64,000 nucleotides of DNA, from assembly GCA_002010065.2 (NCBI GenBank), contig MTMD02000007.1, positions 1-64,000 of the forward strand. Direction: 5' to 3'. Origin of the DNA: Candidatus Pyrohabitans jungbluthii (GTDB taxonomy: Archaea > Hydrothermarchaeota > Hydrothermarchaeia > Hydrothermarchaeales > BMS3B). The notes below the pieces were generated by a model. The model had not been told where the DNA came from. It ran no database searches and saw nothing but the letters and a program-made list of their open reading frames with translations. The position numbers and the translations under genes were made by a program. The stretch's first letter is position 1. Every line of letters begins with the position of its first letter. This document shows positions 35,386-42,536 of this stretch, one piece after another.

Positions 35386-35842
35386 GCTCTCGACTCTCCT
35401 TCAGGTAATCTTTAATCTCCCTGACGAACTGGTTGCCCAGCTCTTCAATGCGGAGCTCAAACTCCTCGCCCAGCGTGTCGCCCCTGCCTATGCCGGGGCA
35501 CTCGTCGGCGCAGCGAAGCTTGAGTACCAGCTCGTCCGCGTAAATTATCCCATCGAACAGGAAGGGATACATCTGGCAAGAGAGGGGCTTCACCCCAAGC
35601 TCATGAAGCTCACAGCTCAGATCCTCGCGCAGGAAGATGCATTTTCCAGCCTTGCCCTTGAGGCGGAAGAGCCCCTTCTCAGGCTTGAGCTCTGCGAACT
35701 CCTCCGGTGCTTTGCCTGTTGCACGGGAGATTCGCTCAACTCCTCGCGAGGTGACCACTCTGCCCTCAACGCAGCACTTGGCTCCGCACTCGCGGTAAAC
35801 GCAGGAGAAGCGCTCCACTTTGTGCGGCGAGTATATTATCAC
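35372..35842 (-). CDS. YkgJ-family cysteine-cluster protein
   Basis: A 156-residue protein of the zinc/iron-chelating YkgJ (UPF0153) family. Cysteines: CVYRECGAKCC (about 14-24), CIFLREDLSCELHELGVKPLSCQMYPF read in two parts near 68-95, and a late CADEC. The pattern C-x-x-x-C-x-x-x-CC, then C, C, C-x-x-YP is the family hallmark. Its biochemistry is unknown, with metal or cluster binding likely. Coding ends overlap the E1-like gene by 14 nt, indicating tight coupling. Confidence 0.88.
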   Translation of the reverse strand: MIIYSPHKVERFSCVYRECGAKCCVEGRVVTSRGVERISRATGKAPEEFAELKPEKGLFRLKGKAGKCIFLREDLSCELHELGVKPLSCQMYPFLFDGIIYADELVLKLRCADECPGIGRGDTLGEEFELRIEELGNQFVREIKDYLKESREHESE

Positions 35843-35845
35843 CGC

Positions 35846-36115
35846 TCAGCCTCCAGAGACCGCGGGTAAGATGCTTATAACGTCATCCTCGGCGACCTCT
35901 GTGTCTAAGCCTTTCTTGAAGCGCACATCCTCGTTGTTGTGGAAGATGTTTATAAACTGCTTTATCTCGCCGTTCTCAATTATGCGCTCCTTGAAGCCAG
36001 GCTTCGCTTTGTCTATGTTTTCTATAATCTCGCGTATCGTTTTGCCGCTCGCCTGTATTTCGGGCTTACCATCGCTGAACTTTCTAAGGGGGGTAGCAAG
36101 CCTAACTGTTACCAT
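35846..36115 (-). CDS. MoaD/ThiS-like ubiquitin-fold sulfur carrier or modifier (SAMP)
   Basis: An 89-residue beta-grasp protein ending in Gly-Gly (LPAVSGG), the signature of MoaD, ThiS and archaeal SAMP proteins. VRLATPLRKFSD at the start, FINIFHNNEDVRF near 54-66 and DDVISILPAVSGG at the end match MoaD. The terminal glycine would be adenylated by the E1-like enzyme two genes downstream and converted to a thiocarboxylate, or ligated to lysines. Its start overlaps the end of the threonine-synthase-like gene by 7 nt, coupling it to a PLP enzyme rather than to molybdopterin genes. Confidence 0.88.
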   Translation of the reverse strand: MVTVRLATPLRKFSDGKPEIQASGKTIREIIENIDKAKPGFKERIIENGEIKQFINIFHNNEDVRFKKGLDTEVAEDDVISILPAVSGG

Positions 36116-37356
36116 GCGACCACCTCCTTCTCGAGCTTCTTTTCTACTAACTCGCGAAATGCGTCGAGATCAGGCTTTATAACAGGCGGCTTTGTTAAGT
36201 AGTTCGCAAGAACGTCCTGCGTCTTTAAGCCATTGCCTGTGATGTACGCAACAACACTCTCATCGCGGTCGATTTCTCCCGCCTCAACCAGCTTTTTAAG
36301 CGTGGCTATCACAACACCGCCCGCGGTTTCTGTGAATATACCCTCTGTCTTTGCGAGAAGCTTTATCCCCTCGATGATCTCGGGATCGCTGGCAGCGCCG
36401 GCTGTGCCTCCGCTCTCCTTAATCACCTTTACTGCATAGTAGCCGTCCGCTGGATTGCCTATGGCAAGGCTCTTCTCTATCGTATTCGGCTTCACGGGCT
36501 TAATGGGCTCGCCGGTGCGGAACGCCGTGGTTACAGGCGAACATCCCTCGCTCTGGGCTGCGGTAATGCGCGTGTCTGCGCTGTCTATTAAGCCTAGAGT
36601 CTCAAACTCCTTCAAGCCTTTGTATATCTTTGTGAGCAGCGAACCACTGGCTACGGGGATAATCGCCCGCTCTGGAGCGCGCCACCCAAGCTGCTCCGCA
36701 ACCTCGTATCCTAGGGTTTTTGAGCCCTCTGAGTAGAATGGCCTCAAGTTTATGTTCACAAAGCCCCAATTATAGTAGCCTGCGATCTCAGTGCACAGGC
36801 GATTGACATCGTCGTAGTTGCCCTCCACGCTTATAAGGTTGGGGTCGTAGGCAAGGGTCTGGATTATCTTCCCGAGGTTGAGGTTCGCTGGTATGAAGAT
36901 ATAGCAGTTCAGCTTCGCCTTAGCAGCGTGCGCTGCCACGCTGTTCGCCAGGTTACCTGTGGAGGCGCAGCCCACCGTATCGAAGCCAAACTCTATCGCC
37001 TTGCTCACCGCCACGCTCACAACGCGGTCCTTGAATGAGAATGTGGGGTTAACTGAGTCGTTCTTTATGTAAAGCTCCTTTAAGCCGAGAGCTTCCGCTA
37101 AATTATCAGCGCGGTGAAGCGGTGTGAAGCCTGCCTGCAGGTCAACGATGCTCGAATCACTCTCCACAGGCAGGAGTTCGCGGTAGCGCCACAGCGTGGG
37201 TGCACGCTTCTCAATCTTCTCTTTGCTCAGCTTCTCCTTTATCGCCTCGTAGTCGTACTCTACCTCAAGCGGACCAAAGCACTCCTCGCAGATGCTTATC
37301 GCCTCTACGGGGTAGCGCTTTCCACAGTTCCTGCACTTTAGGCTAATGACCGTCAT
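36109..37356 (-). CDS. thrC: Threonine synthase or threonine-synthase-like PLP enzyme
   Basis: A 415-residue fold-type II PLP enzyme. An N-terminal zinc ribbon (CRNCGKRY, then CEECFGPLEVEYDY) is followed by the PLP lysine in NPTFSFKDRVVSVAVSKA (about 100-117), the substrate loop ASTGNLANS near 131-139, and the phosphate loop GSLLTKIYKG near 240. Standard function: O-phosphohomoserine to threonine. Because it leads an operon with a sulfur carrier, its E1 enzyme and TusA, a thiocarboxylate-dependent homocysteine- or cysteine-forming activity is a reasonable alternative. ATG at 37356 follows GGTGATACC; the upstream in-frame ATG adds an unlikely leader. Confidence 0.85.
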   Translation of the reverse strand: MTVISLKCRNCGKRYPVEAISICEECFGPLEVEYDYEAIKEKLSKEKIEKRAPTLWRYRELLPVESDSSIVDLQAGFTPLHRADNLAEALGLKELYIKNDSVNPTFSFKDRVVSVAVSKAIEFGFDTVGCASTGNLANSVAAHAAKAKLNCYIFIPANLNLGKIIQTLAYDPNLISVEGNYDDVNRLCTEIAGYYNWGFVNINLRPFYSEGSKTLGYEVAEQLGWRAPERAIIPVASGSLLTKIYKGLKEFETLGLIDSADTRITAAQSEGCSPVTTAFRTGEPIKPVKPNTIEKSLAIGNPADGYYAVKVIKESGGTAGAASDPEIIEGIKLLAKTEGIFTETAGGVVIATLKKLVEAGEIDRDESVVAYITGNGLKTQDVLANYLTKPPVIKPDLDAFRELVEKKLEKEVVAW

Positions 37357-37387
37357 GGTATCACCTTCCAGAATACAGATATGTAAC

Positions 37388-37428
37388 AATATATATAATT
37401 TTCGGTAAAACTTATTACCAAAAGTAAT
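37388..37428 (-). promoter_or_regulatory. Promoter and palindrome of the thrC sulfur-transfer operon
   Basis: On the minus strand a TATA box TTATATATATTG (37388-37399) precedes thrC by about 35 nt. Immediately upstream of it lies the inverted repeat ATTAC-CAAAA-GTAAT (37414-37428), a candidate regulator site. Confidence 0.45.
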
Positions 37429-37463
37429 ATTAAAAAATAGAGAAAATAGAAAAGCTCCCAGCT

Positions 37464-37649
37464 TCAGCAGGAGCTATGCGAGATTGCACCCTCTGGACAC
37501 GCCTCTACGCAGGCGCAGCACTCCACGCAGTCGTCGGCGTTCACCACTACGCTCTTGCCGTCGTTCAGCTCATAAACCGACGAGGGGCAGGTGTCAACAC
37601 AGGTTCCACAGCCGACGCACTTTGCTTCGTCAACGCTTATGTCTACCAT
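37464..37649 (-). CDS. Ferredoxin with two [4Fe-4S] motifs
   Basis: A 61-residue dicluster ferredoxin: CVGCGTCVDTCPSSVY near 12-27 and CVECCACVEACPEGAI near 40-55, the typical 2[4Fe-4S] arrangement. A low-potential electron carrier. ATG at 37649 is chosen because GGAGG (37659-37663) sits 9 nt upstream; the frame's first ATG would overlap it. It diverges from a second ferredoxin and lies beside dsrAB, so it is a candidate electron donor to sulfite reductase. Confidence 0.92.
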   Translation of the reverse strand: MVDISVDEAKCVGCGTCVDTCPSSVYELNDGKSVVVNADDCVECCACVEACPEGAISHSSC

Positions 37650-37738
37650 TCTCTTCAACCTCCGACTTTTCAGGGTTATCGCTGCTTATTTAAACTTTTT
37701 GGTGACCTCGCAGAGCACGAGGCACTTAAGCCCAGAGG

Positions 37739-37752
37739 TTTAACAAGTTAAA
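37739..37752. promoter_or_regulatory. Palindrome between divergent ferredoxin genes
   Basis: TTTAAC-AA-GTTAAA, a perfect short palindrome. It lies 17 nt upstream of the TATA box TTTAAATAT (37769-37777) of the rightward ferredoxin and about 90 nt from the leftward start. Possible shared operator; the AT-rich context makes chance plausible. Confidence 0.35.
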
Positions 37753-37821
37753 ACTGAACATAACAAAATTTAAATATGTTAAGCTAAAGCTATGCTTGGA
37801 AAACTAAAAGGAGGCTAAGTA

Positions 37822-38028
37822 ATGGCGAACATAGAGGTTGATCTCGACGCGTGTGTGGGTTGTGGCACCTGCGAGTCTCTCTGCCCAAGCACCTTCCAGC
37901 TTCAGGACGGCAAGAGCTACGTGATTGGTGACGGCTCAGACTGCGACCTGGAAGAAGTAGTAAACAGCTGCCCGACCAGCGCAATAACTGTCGAGGGCAT
38001 AGGTTCTGCTGAGAGAAAGCAGGTGTAA
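37822..38028 (+). CDS. Monocluster ferredoxin
   Basis: A 68-residue ferredoxin with one cluster: CVGCGTCESLCP near 11-22 and a lone cysteine in VVNSCPTSAI near 50, as in Thermococcus- and Desulfovibrio-type monocluster [4Fe-4S] ferredoxins. The acidic residues are typical. AGGAGG (37809-37814) precedes the ATG, and a T-run follows the gene (38043-38050) as a likely terminator. Divergent from the dicluster ferredoxin and convergent with dsrB. Confidence 0.92.
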   Translation: MANIEVDLDACVGCGTCESLCPSTFQLQDGKSYVIGDGSDCDLEEVVNSCPTSAITVEGIGSAERKQV

Positions 38029-38119
38029 ATACCCCTCCACCTTTTTTAAATTTTAAAACTTACAAAATTTTATTCTGCTTTTATCAAAATTGGTTATTTA
38101 AAAAGTATCTAAATTTTAA

Positions 38120-38148
38120 ACACAAAAAAAGACAAAAGGGGGAGGGCT
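38120..38148 (-). terminator. T-rich terminator of dsrAB
   Basis: Directly after the dsrB stop the minus strand reads C-rich, then TTTTG and a run of seven T (38120-38148), the kind of oligo-T tract at which archaeal RNA polymerase terminates. Confidence 0.5.
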
Positions 38149-39261
38149 TTAGGAGAACTTCTTCATCTCCTTGCCCTTCACGCGAGCGCCGGCGTTCATG
38201 TCGCGGATGTTGAAGATGTAGTCGTCGATGTGCTTGTGGGTGAACTCCAAGCCAGTGCGTTCGAAGAACTCCGTCCAGCCGATGCGCTCTATCCACTCAC
38301 CCATGCGCTCGTCCGGCTTGGCATCGCTGGCCCAGGCGTCGATTATCTTCTTAACTGTCTCCACAACCTCTGGCCAGCGTGGCGGGTTGTTGGGTATGAA
38401 AGGCACCGCGAGGCGCGAGAAGGCGGGACCTCCTCTGGTGTTGGAGATCTTGCCACCCACCCAGATTGAAACGCCGTCGTTCTTGGGGTCAGCCAGTGGT
38501 GTGCCTGGGCAGAGACCATAGCAGATACCGCAGTACATACACTTCTCGCCGTCTATGCTAATGCTCCTTATGGTGGTGCCGTCCTCCTTCTTTATCATCT
38601 TGGGCTTTATTGCATAGGTTGGGCACGCGGCGATCATGCTGGGAATCTCGCACGCCTTGCTAACCACTTCGTCAATAACCGTCGGTGGGCGGCGGTGAAC
38701 GCCTAGGATAGCGATATCCGAGCAGTGCACTGCACCGCACATGTTAAGGCAGCCTGAGACAGCTATTGTGAGGCGCGTGGGAAGCTTCTCGCTCACGAAG
38801 TAGTCGTATAGCTCGTCCATGAGCACCTTCTGAAGACCTGGTGAGTCAGTTGCAGGTGTGTGGCAGTGCACCCAGCCGGTGCATGCTACGATACTGCGCA
38901 CAGTCCTGCCGGTACCACCTACTGGGAATCCCAGCTCCGCAAGTTCCTTCTTCAGGGGCTCCACGTTATCTTTATTGTCCAGGATGAACTCAACGCTGTG
39001 CCTAGAGGTAAAGCGCAGGTAGCCGTTGGCATACTTGTCAGCAAGGTCGCACAGCTTGAGCACAGTCTCGCTAGCGATAAACTTGGGCTGCCCGGCGCGG
39101 ACAGTGTAGGCTTCCTCACCGCTCTCGCTTACGTGCTTGTAAACCCCTGGCTCAAGCTCCTCGTGGTACTTCCACTTGCCGTAATTGCGCTGCACCACAG
39201 GGGGGAGCATCTCCTTATAATCTGGTGGACCAAAATCCAGCTCATCAAAGGAAAGCGCCAT
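38149..39261 (-). CDS. dsrB: Dissimilatory sulfite reductase beta subunit DsrB
   Basis: A 370-residue DsrB. The sulfite-reductase siroheme/[4Fe-4S] binding region shows CTGWVHCHTPATD near 129-141 and SGCLNMCGAVHCSD near 168-181, and a ferredoxin insert holds CMYCGICYGLCPG near 243-255. It forms the alpha2-beta2 enzyme with DsrA that reduces sulfite, with DsrC as physiological partner in characterised systems. ATG follows GGAGGTGAAAG. It lies 13 bp after dsrA. No dsrD or dsrC follows; the operon ends here with a T-rich terminator. Confidence 0.95.
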   Translation of the reverse strand: MALSFDELDFGPPDYKEMLPPVVQRNYGKWKYHEELEPGVYKHVSESGEEAYTVRAGQPKFIASETVLKLCDLADKYANGYLRFTSRHSVEFILDNKDNVEPLKKELAELGFPVGGTGRTVRSIVACTGWVHCHTPATDSPGLQKVLMDELYDYFVSEKLPTRLTIAVSGCLNMCGAVHCSDIAILGVHRRPPTVIDEVVSKACEIPSMIAACPTYAIKPKMIKKEDGTTIRSISIDGEKCMYCGICYGLCPGTPLADPKNDGVSIWVGGKISNTRGGPAFSRLAVPFIPNNPPRWPEVVETVKKIIDAWASDAKPDERMGEWIERIGWTEFFERTGLEFTHKHIDDYIFNIRDMNAGARVKGKEMKKFS

Positions 39262-39274
39262 CTTCTTTCACCTC

Positions 39275-40444
39275 CTACTCCTCATCCACCTGTACTTCGC
39301 CCGGGAAGTAGAACCAGAACGGGTTGTTCCTGGGCGCCTTCACCATCGTTGGCAGTGGGTCAAGTCCCACTTCGTGGAGGAACTTGCCAGCGCCTATGCG
39401 GTATATGGTTTCGCCGATTCTCTCCTTCGCTCTGCCGTTCTCATCCCACCAGTCGAGAAGCTTGTACATCAGCTCTTTAAGCTCAGTGTACGGAGGCTCC
39501 AGCTTCATGAAGGGTATCAGCGTCCACGCCAAGAAGGCACCGTAGCGACCTCTCGCACGTCCGCCAACGAGTATCGTGGCACCCCTGTCGTCTCCTGGGG
39601 AGAGTGCCTTGGGCATCTTCTGCAGGCAGTACATGCAGCGCACGCACTCGTCGTTGTTTATCTTGAGCTCATTACCATCCCAGCTCATCGCATTTGTGGG
39701 ACAGTTTTTAACTATGTACTCCACATCCACCTTGCCACTCTTGGCGTAGTTCCTTACTTCCTCCTGATCTATCTTGATGTCATCGCGCCAAGTACCCATT
39801 ATAACGAAGTCTGCTCTGGGAACACCTGCAACGCAATCGGTGGGGCAGCCGGAGATCTTCACCTTGAACTTGTACGGGAAGCGCGGGCGGTGCATGTCGT
39901 TGAGGATCTCTTCGTCGGTCATCAGAGTGTGGTATATATCGTTGGTGTCTATGCACGCCATTTCACAGCGCGCGGGGCCGATACAGTTGCTCGCAGTACG
40001 GAAGTCGCCAGCGCTTCCTCCAATGTCCCAGTGCTCCTTCGCTGCCTCGTCGAAGAAGGGTTCAATGTTCTCAGTTGGTATGCCCACAACCTGCAGGTCT
40101 CCAGTGGCGCCGTGGAAGTTCATCAAACCAGAGCCGTACTTGTTCCACAGTTCAACAAGCTTGCGCAGCTTCTTTGTGCTGTAGAACCACCCGGCGGGCT
40201 GGATGAACCTTATTGTGTGGGCATCTGCGAGGATGTCACGCCTGTCAGAGACCCTGCCAATAACACCAGCGTCGTAGCCGGGAACACCCACCATGCCGCC
40301 ATGGGTCCAGTGGGTCATTTTGTCTTCGTAGTTCAGCTCATAGAGCTTGAGCAGCCCAGTGTAGCCCGTCTTTTTAATCTCTTTGACTATACTGGGCCAT
40401 GGCCCCTTTTCAAGCTCGTCCAGAAGAGGGGTTTCCGATGCCAC
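39275..40444 (-). CDS. dsrA: Dissimilatory sulfite reductase alpha subunit DsrA
   Basis: A 389-residue DsrA. Characteristic N-terminus PLLDELEKGPWPS, THWTHGGMVGVPGYDAG near 43-59 (siroheme environment), CIGPARCEMACID near 161-173 and ISGCPTDCVAG near 199-209 for siroheme/[4Fe-4S] binding, and a ferredoxin domain with CVRCMYCLQKMP near 275-286. The enzyme performs six-electron sulfite reduction in the cytoplasm at the membrane. The start is GTG at 40444, with GGAGGTGA upstream. The promoter lies in 40445-40530 (AT-rich). Confidence 0.96.
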   Translation of the reverse strand: MASETPLLDELEKGPWPSIVKEIKKTGYTGLLKLYELNYEDKMTHWTHGGMVGVPGYDAGVIGRVSDRRDILADAHTIRFIQPAGWFYSTKKLRKLVELWNKYGSGLMNFHGATGDLQVVGIPTENIEPFFDEAAKEHWDIGGSAGDFRTASNCIGPARCEMACIDTNDIYHTLMTDEEILNDMHRPRFPYKFKVKISGCPTDCVAGVPRADFVIMGTWRDDIKIDQEEVRNYAKSGKVDVEYIVKNCPTNAMSWDGNELKINNDECVRCMYCLQKMPKALSPGDDRGATILVGGRARGRYGAFLAWTLIPFMKLEPPYTELKELMYKLLDWWDENGRAKERIGETIYRIGAGKFLHEVGLDPLPTMVKAPRNNPFWFYFPGEVQVDEE

Positions 40445-40511
40445 CTCATTTCACCTCCTGCCTTAGTTACAACAAAATCTACCTACGCCTAGCGAATTGA
40501 ATTAAAGTTTT

Positions 40512-40528
40512 TTTGGTATATATAATTT
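40512..40528. promoter_or_regulatory. Divergent TATA region between dsrA and the tetrapyrrole-linked operon
   Basis: GGTATATATAATTTTT can act as a TATA box in either direction. For the rightward operon, transcription would begin near 40545-40550, giving a leader of about 70 nt that contains the hairpin at 40561-40614. For dsrA it lies about 70-85 nt before the start. Confidence 0.4.
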
Positions 40529-40560
40529 TTCATTAAAGTGACCAGTCTGTGCAAAGTTGC

Positions 40561-40614
40561 CCACAACCGTGCACAATTTTACCTCGTTAGGCTACGCTGC
40601 GCCTATGGTTGTGG
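40561..40614 (+). promoter_or_regulatory. Structured mRNA leader upstream of the unknown protein/hemA-like operon
   Basis: CCACAACC (40561-40568) pairs perfectly with GGTTGTGG (40607-40614), extendable by two further pairs. Inside, TAGGC (40588-40592) can pair with GCCTA (40601-40605). The structure ends 4 nt before the ATG at 40619 and would mask any ribosome site. It may be a translational control element; pairing could be coincidental. Confidence 0.4.
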
Positions 40615-40618
40615 TTTT

Positions 40619-41161
40619 ATGGACAAGGAGGAATTTCTGGAGAGGTTCTACCTCGACGAGGAGGAGAGGCACAAGCGTGCGGAGCGCATAAGCAAGGGGA
40701 TGGTGCGCTACGAGCGCAAGAAGAACGCCATTTTCACCTTTAAAGACAGCGTTGCCAAAATCGACCTCTGCGAGGTGTGCAGGCATCCCAAGGGCGTGAC
40801 CTATACCCTGTGCGAGGTTGTGCCGAGCTTTGAAAATGTGGACGTTGGCGAGATGCTCGTCGAGGCGAGGGAGAAGGCAGAGGTGTTCTGCAAGAGCGAG
40901 GGCACCAGGGGGCAGTGCATAATCAACATAGTGATACCCCCGGAGCCTAAGATGATTATGGAGCTTGGTGAGCACCTCGACGAGATGACAAAGCTTGGAA
41001 ACTTCGCTGTTACCGTGTACGACACGAAGAGCGGGAAGATGGGAATGCTTGTGATAGATGAGAGCTTCCTTTCAGAGCTGCGCGAGGACCCCGATTACAA
41101 GGGGATGAGCGACGCCGAGATATTCACGAATTTTATGATGAACTACGCTGAGCTACTATGA
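40619..41161 (+). CDS. Unknown protein in the hemA-like operon
   Basis: I do not recognise this 180-residue protein. Residues about 1-35 are highly charged (EEFLERFYLDEEERHKRAER). Then a beta-rich region has KIDLCEVCRHPKG, VTYTLCEVVPSFEN, a CKSEGTRGQC pair, and VYDTKSGKMGMLVID near 140-154. Five cysteines with C-x-x-C spacing (LCEVC) could bind metal or a cluster. No membrane segments. Its stop overlaps the hemA-like start (ATGA), so the two are co-translated. The start is ATG at 40619; an upstream GTG frame would run through the leader hairpin. A link to tetrapyrrole or Dsr function is inferred from position only. Confidence 0.75.
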   Translation: MDKEEFLERFYLDEEERHKRAERISKGMVRYERKKNAIFTFKDSVAKIDLCEVCRHPKGVTYTLCEVVPSFENVDVGEMLVEAREKAEVFCKSEGTRGQCIINIVIPPEPKMIMELGEHLDEMTKLGNFAVTVYDTKSGKMGMLVIDESFLSELREDPDYKGMSDAEIFTNFMMNYAELL

Positions 41162-42135
41162 CGCTGCTTTGCTTATCTCTGCACCACATAAAAACGAGCT
41201 ATAAGAACTTCTCCCGGGTTAGGTTTTCCTCTCCCTCGAGCTTTTATGAGGCCACTCAGAGCTTTGGCGAGCGAGTGTTATTCCAGACTGGCACCAGGGT
41301 TGAGGTATACACTACTGGCGATTCAACATCTGCGATGCTGAAGGTGCTATCACAACACAGTGGCATCGCAGAGGAGGAACTCTCAAAGCTGTTCATGGTT
41401 TACAGTGCCTCCGACGCAGCGGAGCATCTTTTCAGACTTGCGTGCTGCATTGAGTCTCGCGTGCTGGGCGAAACCTATATCCCCTGGCAGGTGGAGGCGG
41501 CGCTTGAGCAAGCTAAAGCGGCAGGTGCCGCTGGCGAGGTGCTTGAAAAGCTTTTCGGCGCATCGCTGCAGGCAAGCAGGAGGGCAATAGAGGAGACGGG
41601 CATAGCCAAAGGCGACCTCCACATCAGGGCACTGGAGGCGCTTCGTGCAGCGACAGAGCTTAAAGGAAAAAAGGTGCTCCTGTACGGCGCAGGTTTAACC
41701 GGCAGAAGGGTTGCAAAGCTGGCTAAGCAGCATGGCGCAAGCATCGCCGTACTAAACCGCAACTACGACATAGCGCAGCGATGTGCACATGAGATTGGCG
41801 CTGAGGCGCTTAATTATGAGGAGCGCAATGACGCGCTGAGGGATGCCGACATCCTGGTATGCGCCACTCTCGCCTCGCACTACCGCGTTACCCCGGAGCT
41901 TCTCGCTAAGCTTGAGCGGGAGAAGCGCCTTGTGATTCTTGATGTCTCACCCTTCAGAAACGTCTCGCCAGAGGTGGCGAAGCTTGGCTTTGTCACCCTT
42001 GTTAACGGCGGGGTAGCGAAGGCTGCGGAGGAGAACCTCAAGGCGATGAGGGTAGAGGTTCCCAAAGTGGAGGGGATAGTGGCTGAGGAGCTGGCCAAGC
42101 TCAGGGCTGAGCTTCCTGAGCTTTTTGAGGTGTGA
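41158..42135 (+). CDS. Glutamyl-tRNA reductase homologue (HemA-like) lacking the catalytic cysteine
   Basis: A 325-residue GluTR homologue. Alignable blocks: VLFQTGTRVEVYTTG (40-54), ESRVLGETYIPWQVEAA (about 98-114), RRAIEETGIAKGDLH (about 141-155), and the NADPH fold VLLYGAGLTGRRVAKLAKQHG (about 173-193). Authentic enzymes read T-C-N-R at the active site, where cysteine forms the thioester with glutamate. Here it is T-G-T-R (Gly45, Thr46), so normal catalysis should fail. The C-terminal dimerisation domain of about 80 residues is also mostly missing. It may be a regulatory paralogue, or a new oxidoreductase in tetrapyrrole metabolism. It overlaps the upstream unknown gene and precedes two small genes. 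Confidence 0.85.
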   Translation: MTLLCLSLHHIKTSYKNFSRVRFSSPSSFYEATQSFGERVLFQTGTRVEVYTTGDSTSAMLKVLSQHSGIAEEELSKLFMVYSASDAAEHLFRLACCIESRVLGETYIPWQVEAALEQAKAAGAAGEVLEKLFGASLQASRRAIEETGIAKGDLHIRALEALRAATELKGKKVLLYGAGLTGRRVAKLAKQHGASIAVLNRNYDIAQRCAHEIGAEALNYEERNDALRDADILVCATLASHYRVTPELLAKLEREKRLVILDVSPFRNVSPEVAKLGFVTLVNGGVAKAAEENLKAMRVEVPKVEGIVAEELAKLRAELPELFEV

Positions 42136-42138
42136 ACC

Positions 42139-42336
42139 ATGCCCTACATAGCGCTTGAGCTTGGCGACGAGGATTTGGAGCATGCGAAGCTGGTGCTTGG
42201 CGAAGCATGCGAGAGCTGCGAGGTTAATATAGATGGCAGAGTGGAGAAAGGGATACTGCTGTCAAAGAAGACCCCTAAAAATCTTTACGCCCTCCTCGCG
42301 ATATACATGCAGAACCGCGTGGACTGGAGGCGGTGA
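42139..42336 (+). CDS. Small protein A of a tandem paralogous pair
   Basis: A 65-residue protein beginning MPYIALELGDEDLEH and ending NRVDWRR. It resembles the next protein in length and pattern (M-x-Y, then LE, DE, a leucine-rich helix, a central Gly, and a C-terminal hydrophobic helix with Trp), suggesting duplication. Family unknown. Starts 3 nt after the hemA-like stop, so it belongs to the same operon. Two close cysteines (CESC) could bind metal. Confidence 0.65.
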   Translation: MPYIALELGDEDLEHAKLVLGEACESCEVNIDGRVEKGILLSKKTPKNLYALLAIYMQNRVDWRR

Positions 42337-42337
42337 G

Positions 42338-42535
42338 ATGGGCTACGTGCTCCTCGAAGTCAGCGACGAAGCCTTCGCAGCCATAGAGGCGCTGTTAAAG
42401 GGAAGCTTCCGAAAGCTCAGCGTGGAGTGCTCCTCCTTCAAAGAAGGTGAAGAGGTTCTGGTTTTCGAGGAAAGGCTGAGCTCTGGCGACTACCACCTGC
42501 TCCAGTCGATACTGGTGCAGGATTTGGAGTGGTAG
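42338..42535 (+). CDS. Small protein B of a tandem paralogous pair
   Basis: A 65-residue protein beginning MGYVLLEVSDEAF and ending LVQDLEW, one nt after the previous gene stop. It shares spacing of hydrophobic and acidic positions with protein A but lacks the CxxC. Family unknown. Last gene of the operon, convergent with the radical SAM gene whose stop begins 1 nt later. Confidence 0.65.
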   Translation: MGYVLLEVSDEAFAAIEALLKGSFRKLSVECSSFKEGEEVLVFEERLSSGDYHLLQSILVQDLEW

Positions 42536-42536
42536 G

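Noticed and set aside
39374-40492. A 372-codon plus-strand frame opposite dsrA
   Set aside because: It is antisense to a clear DsrA and has no family features.
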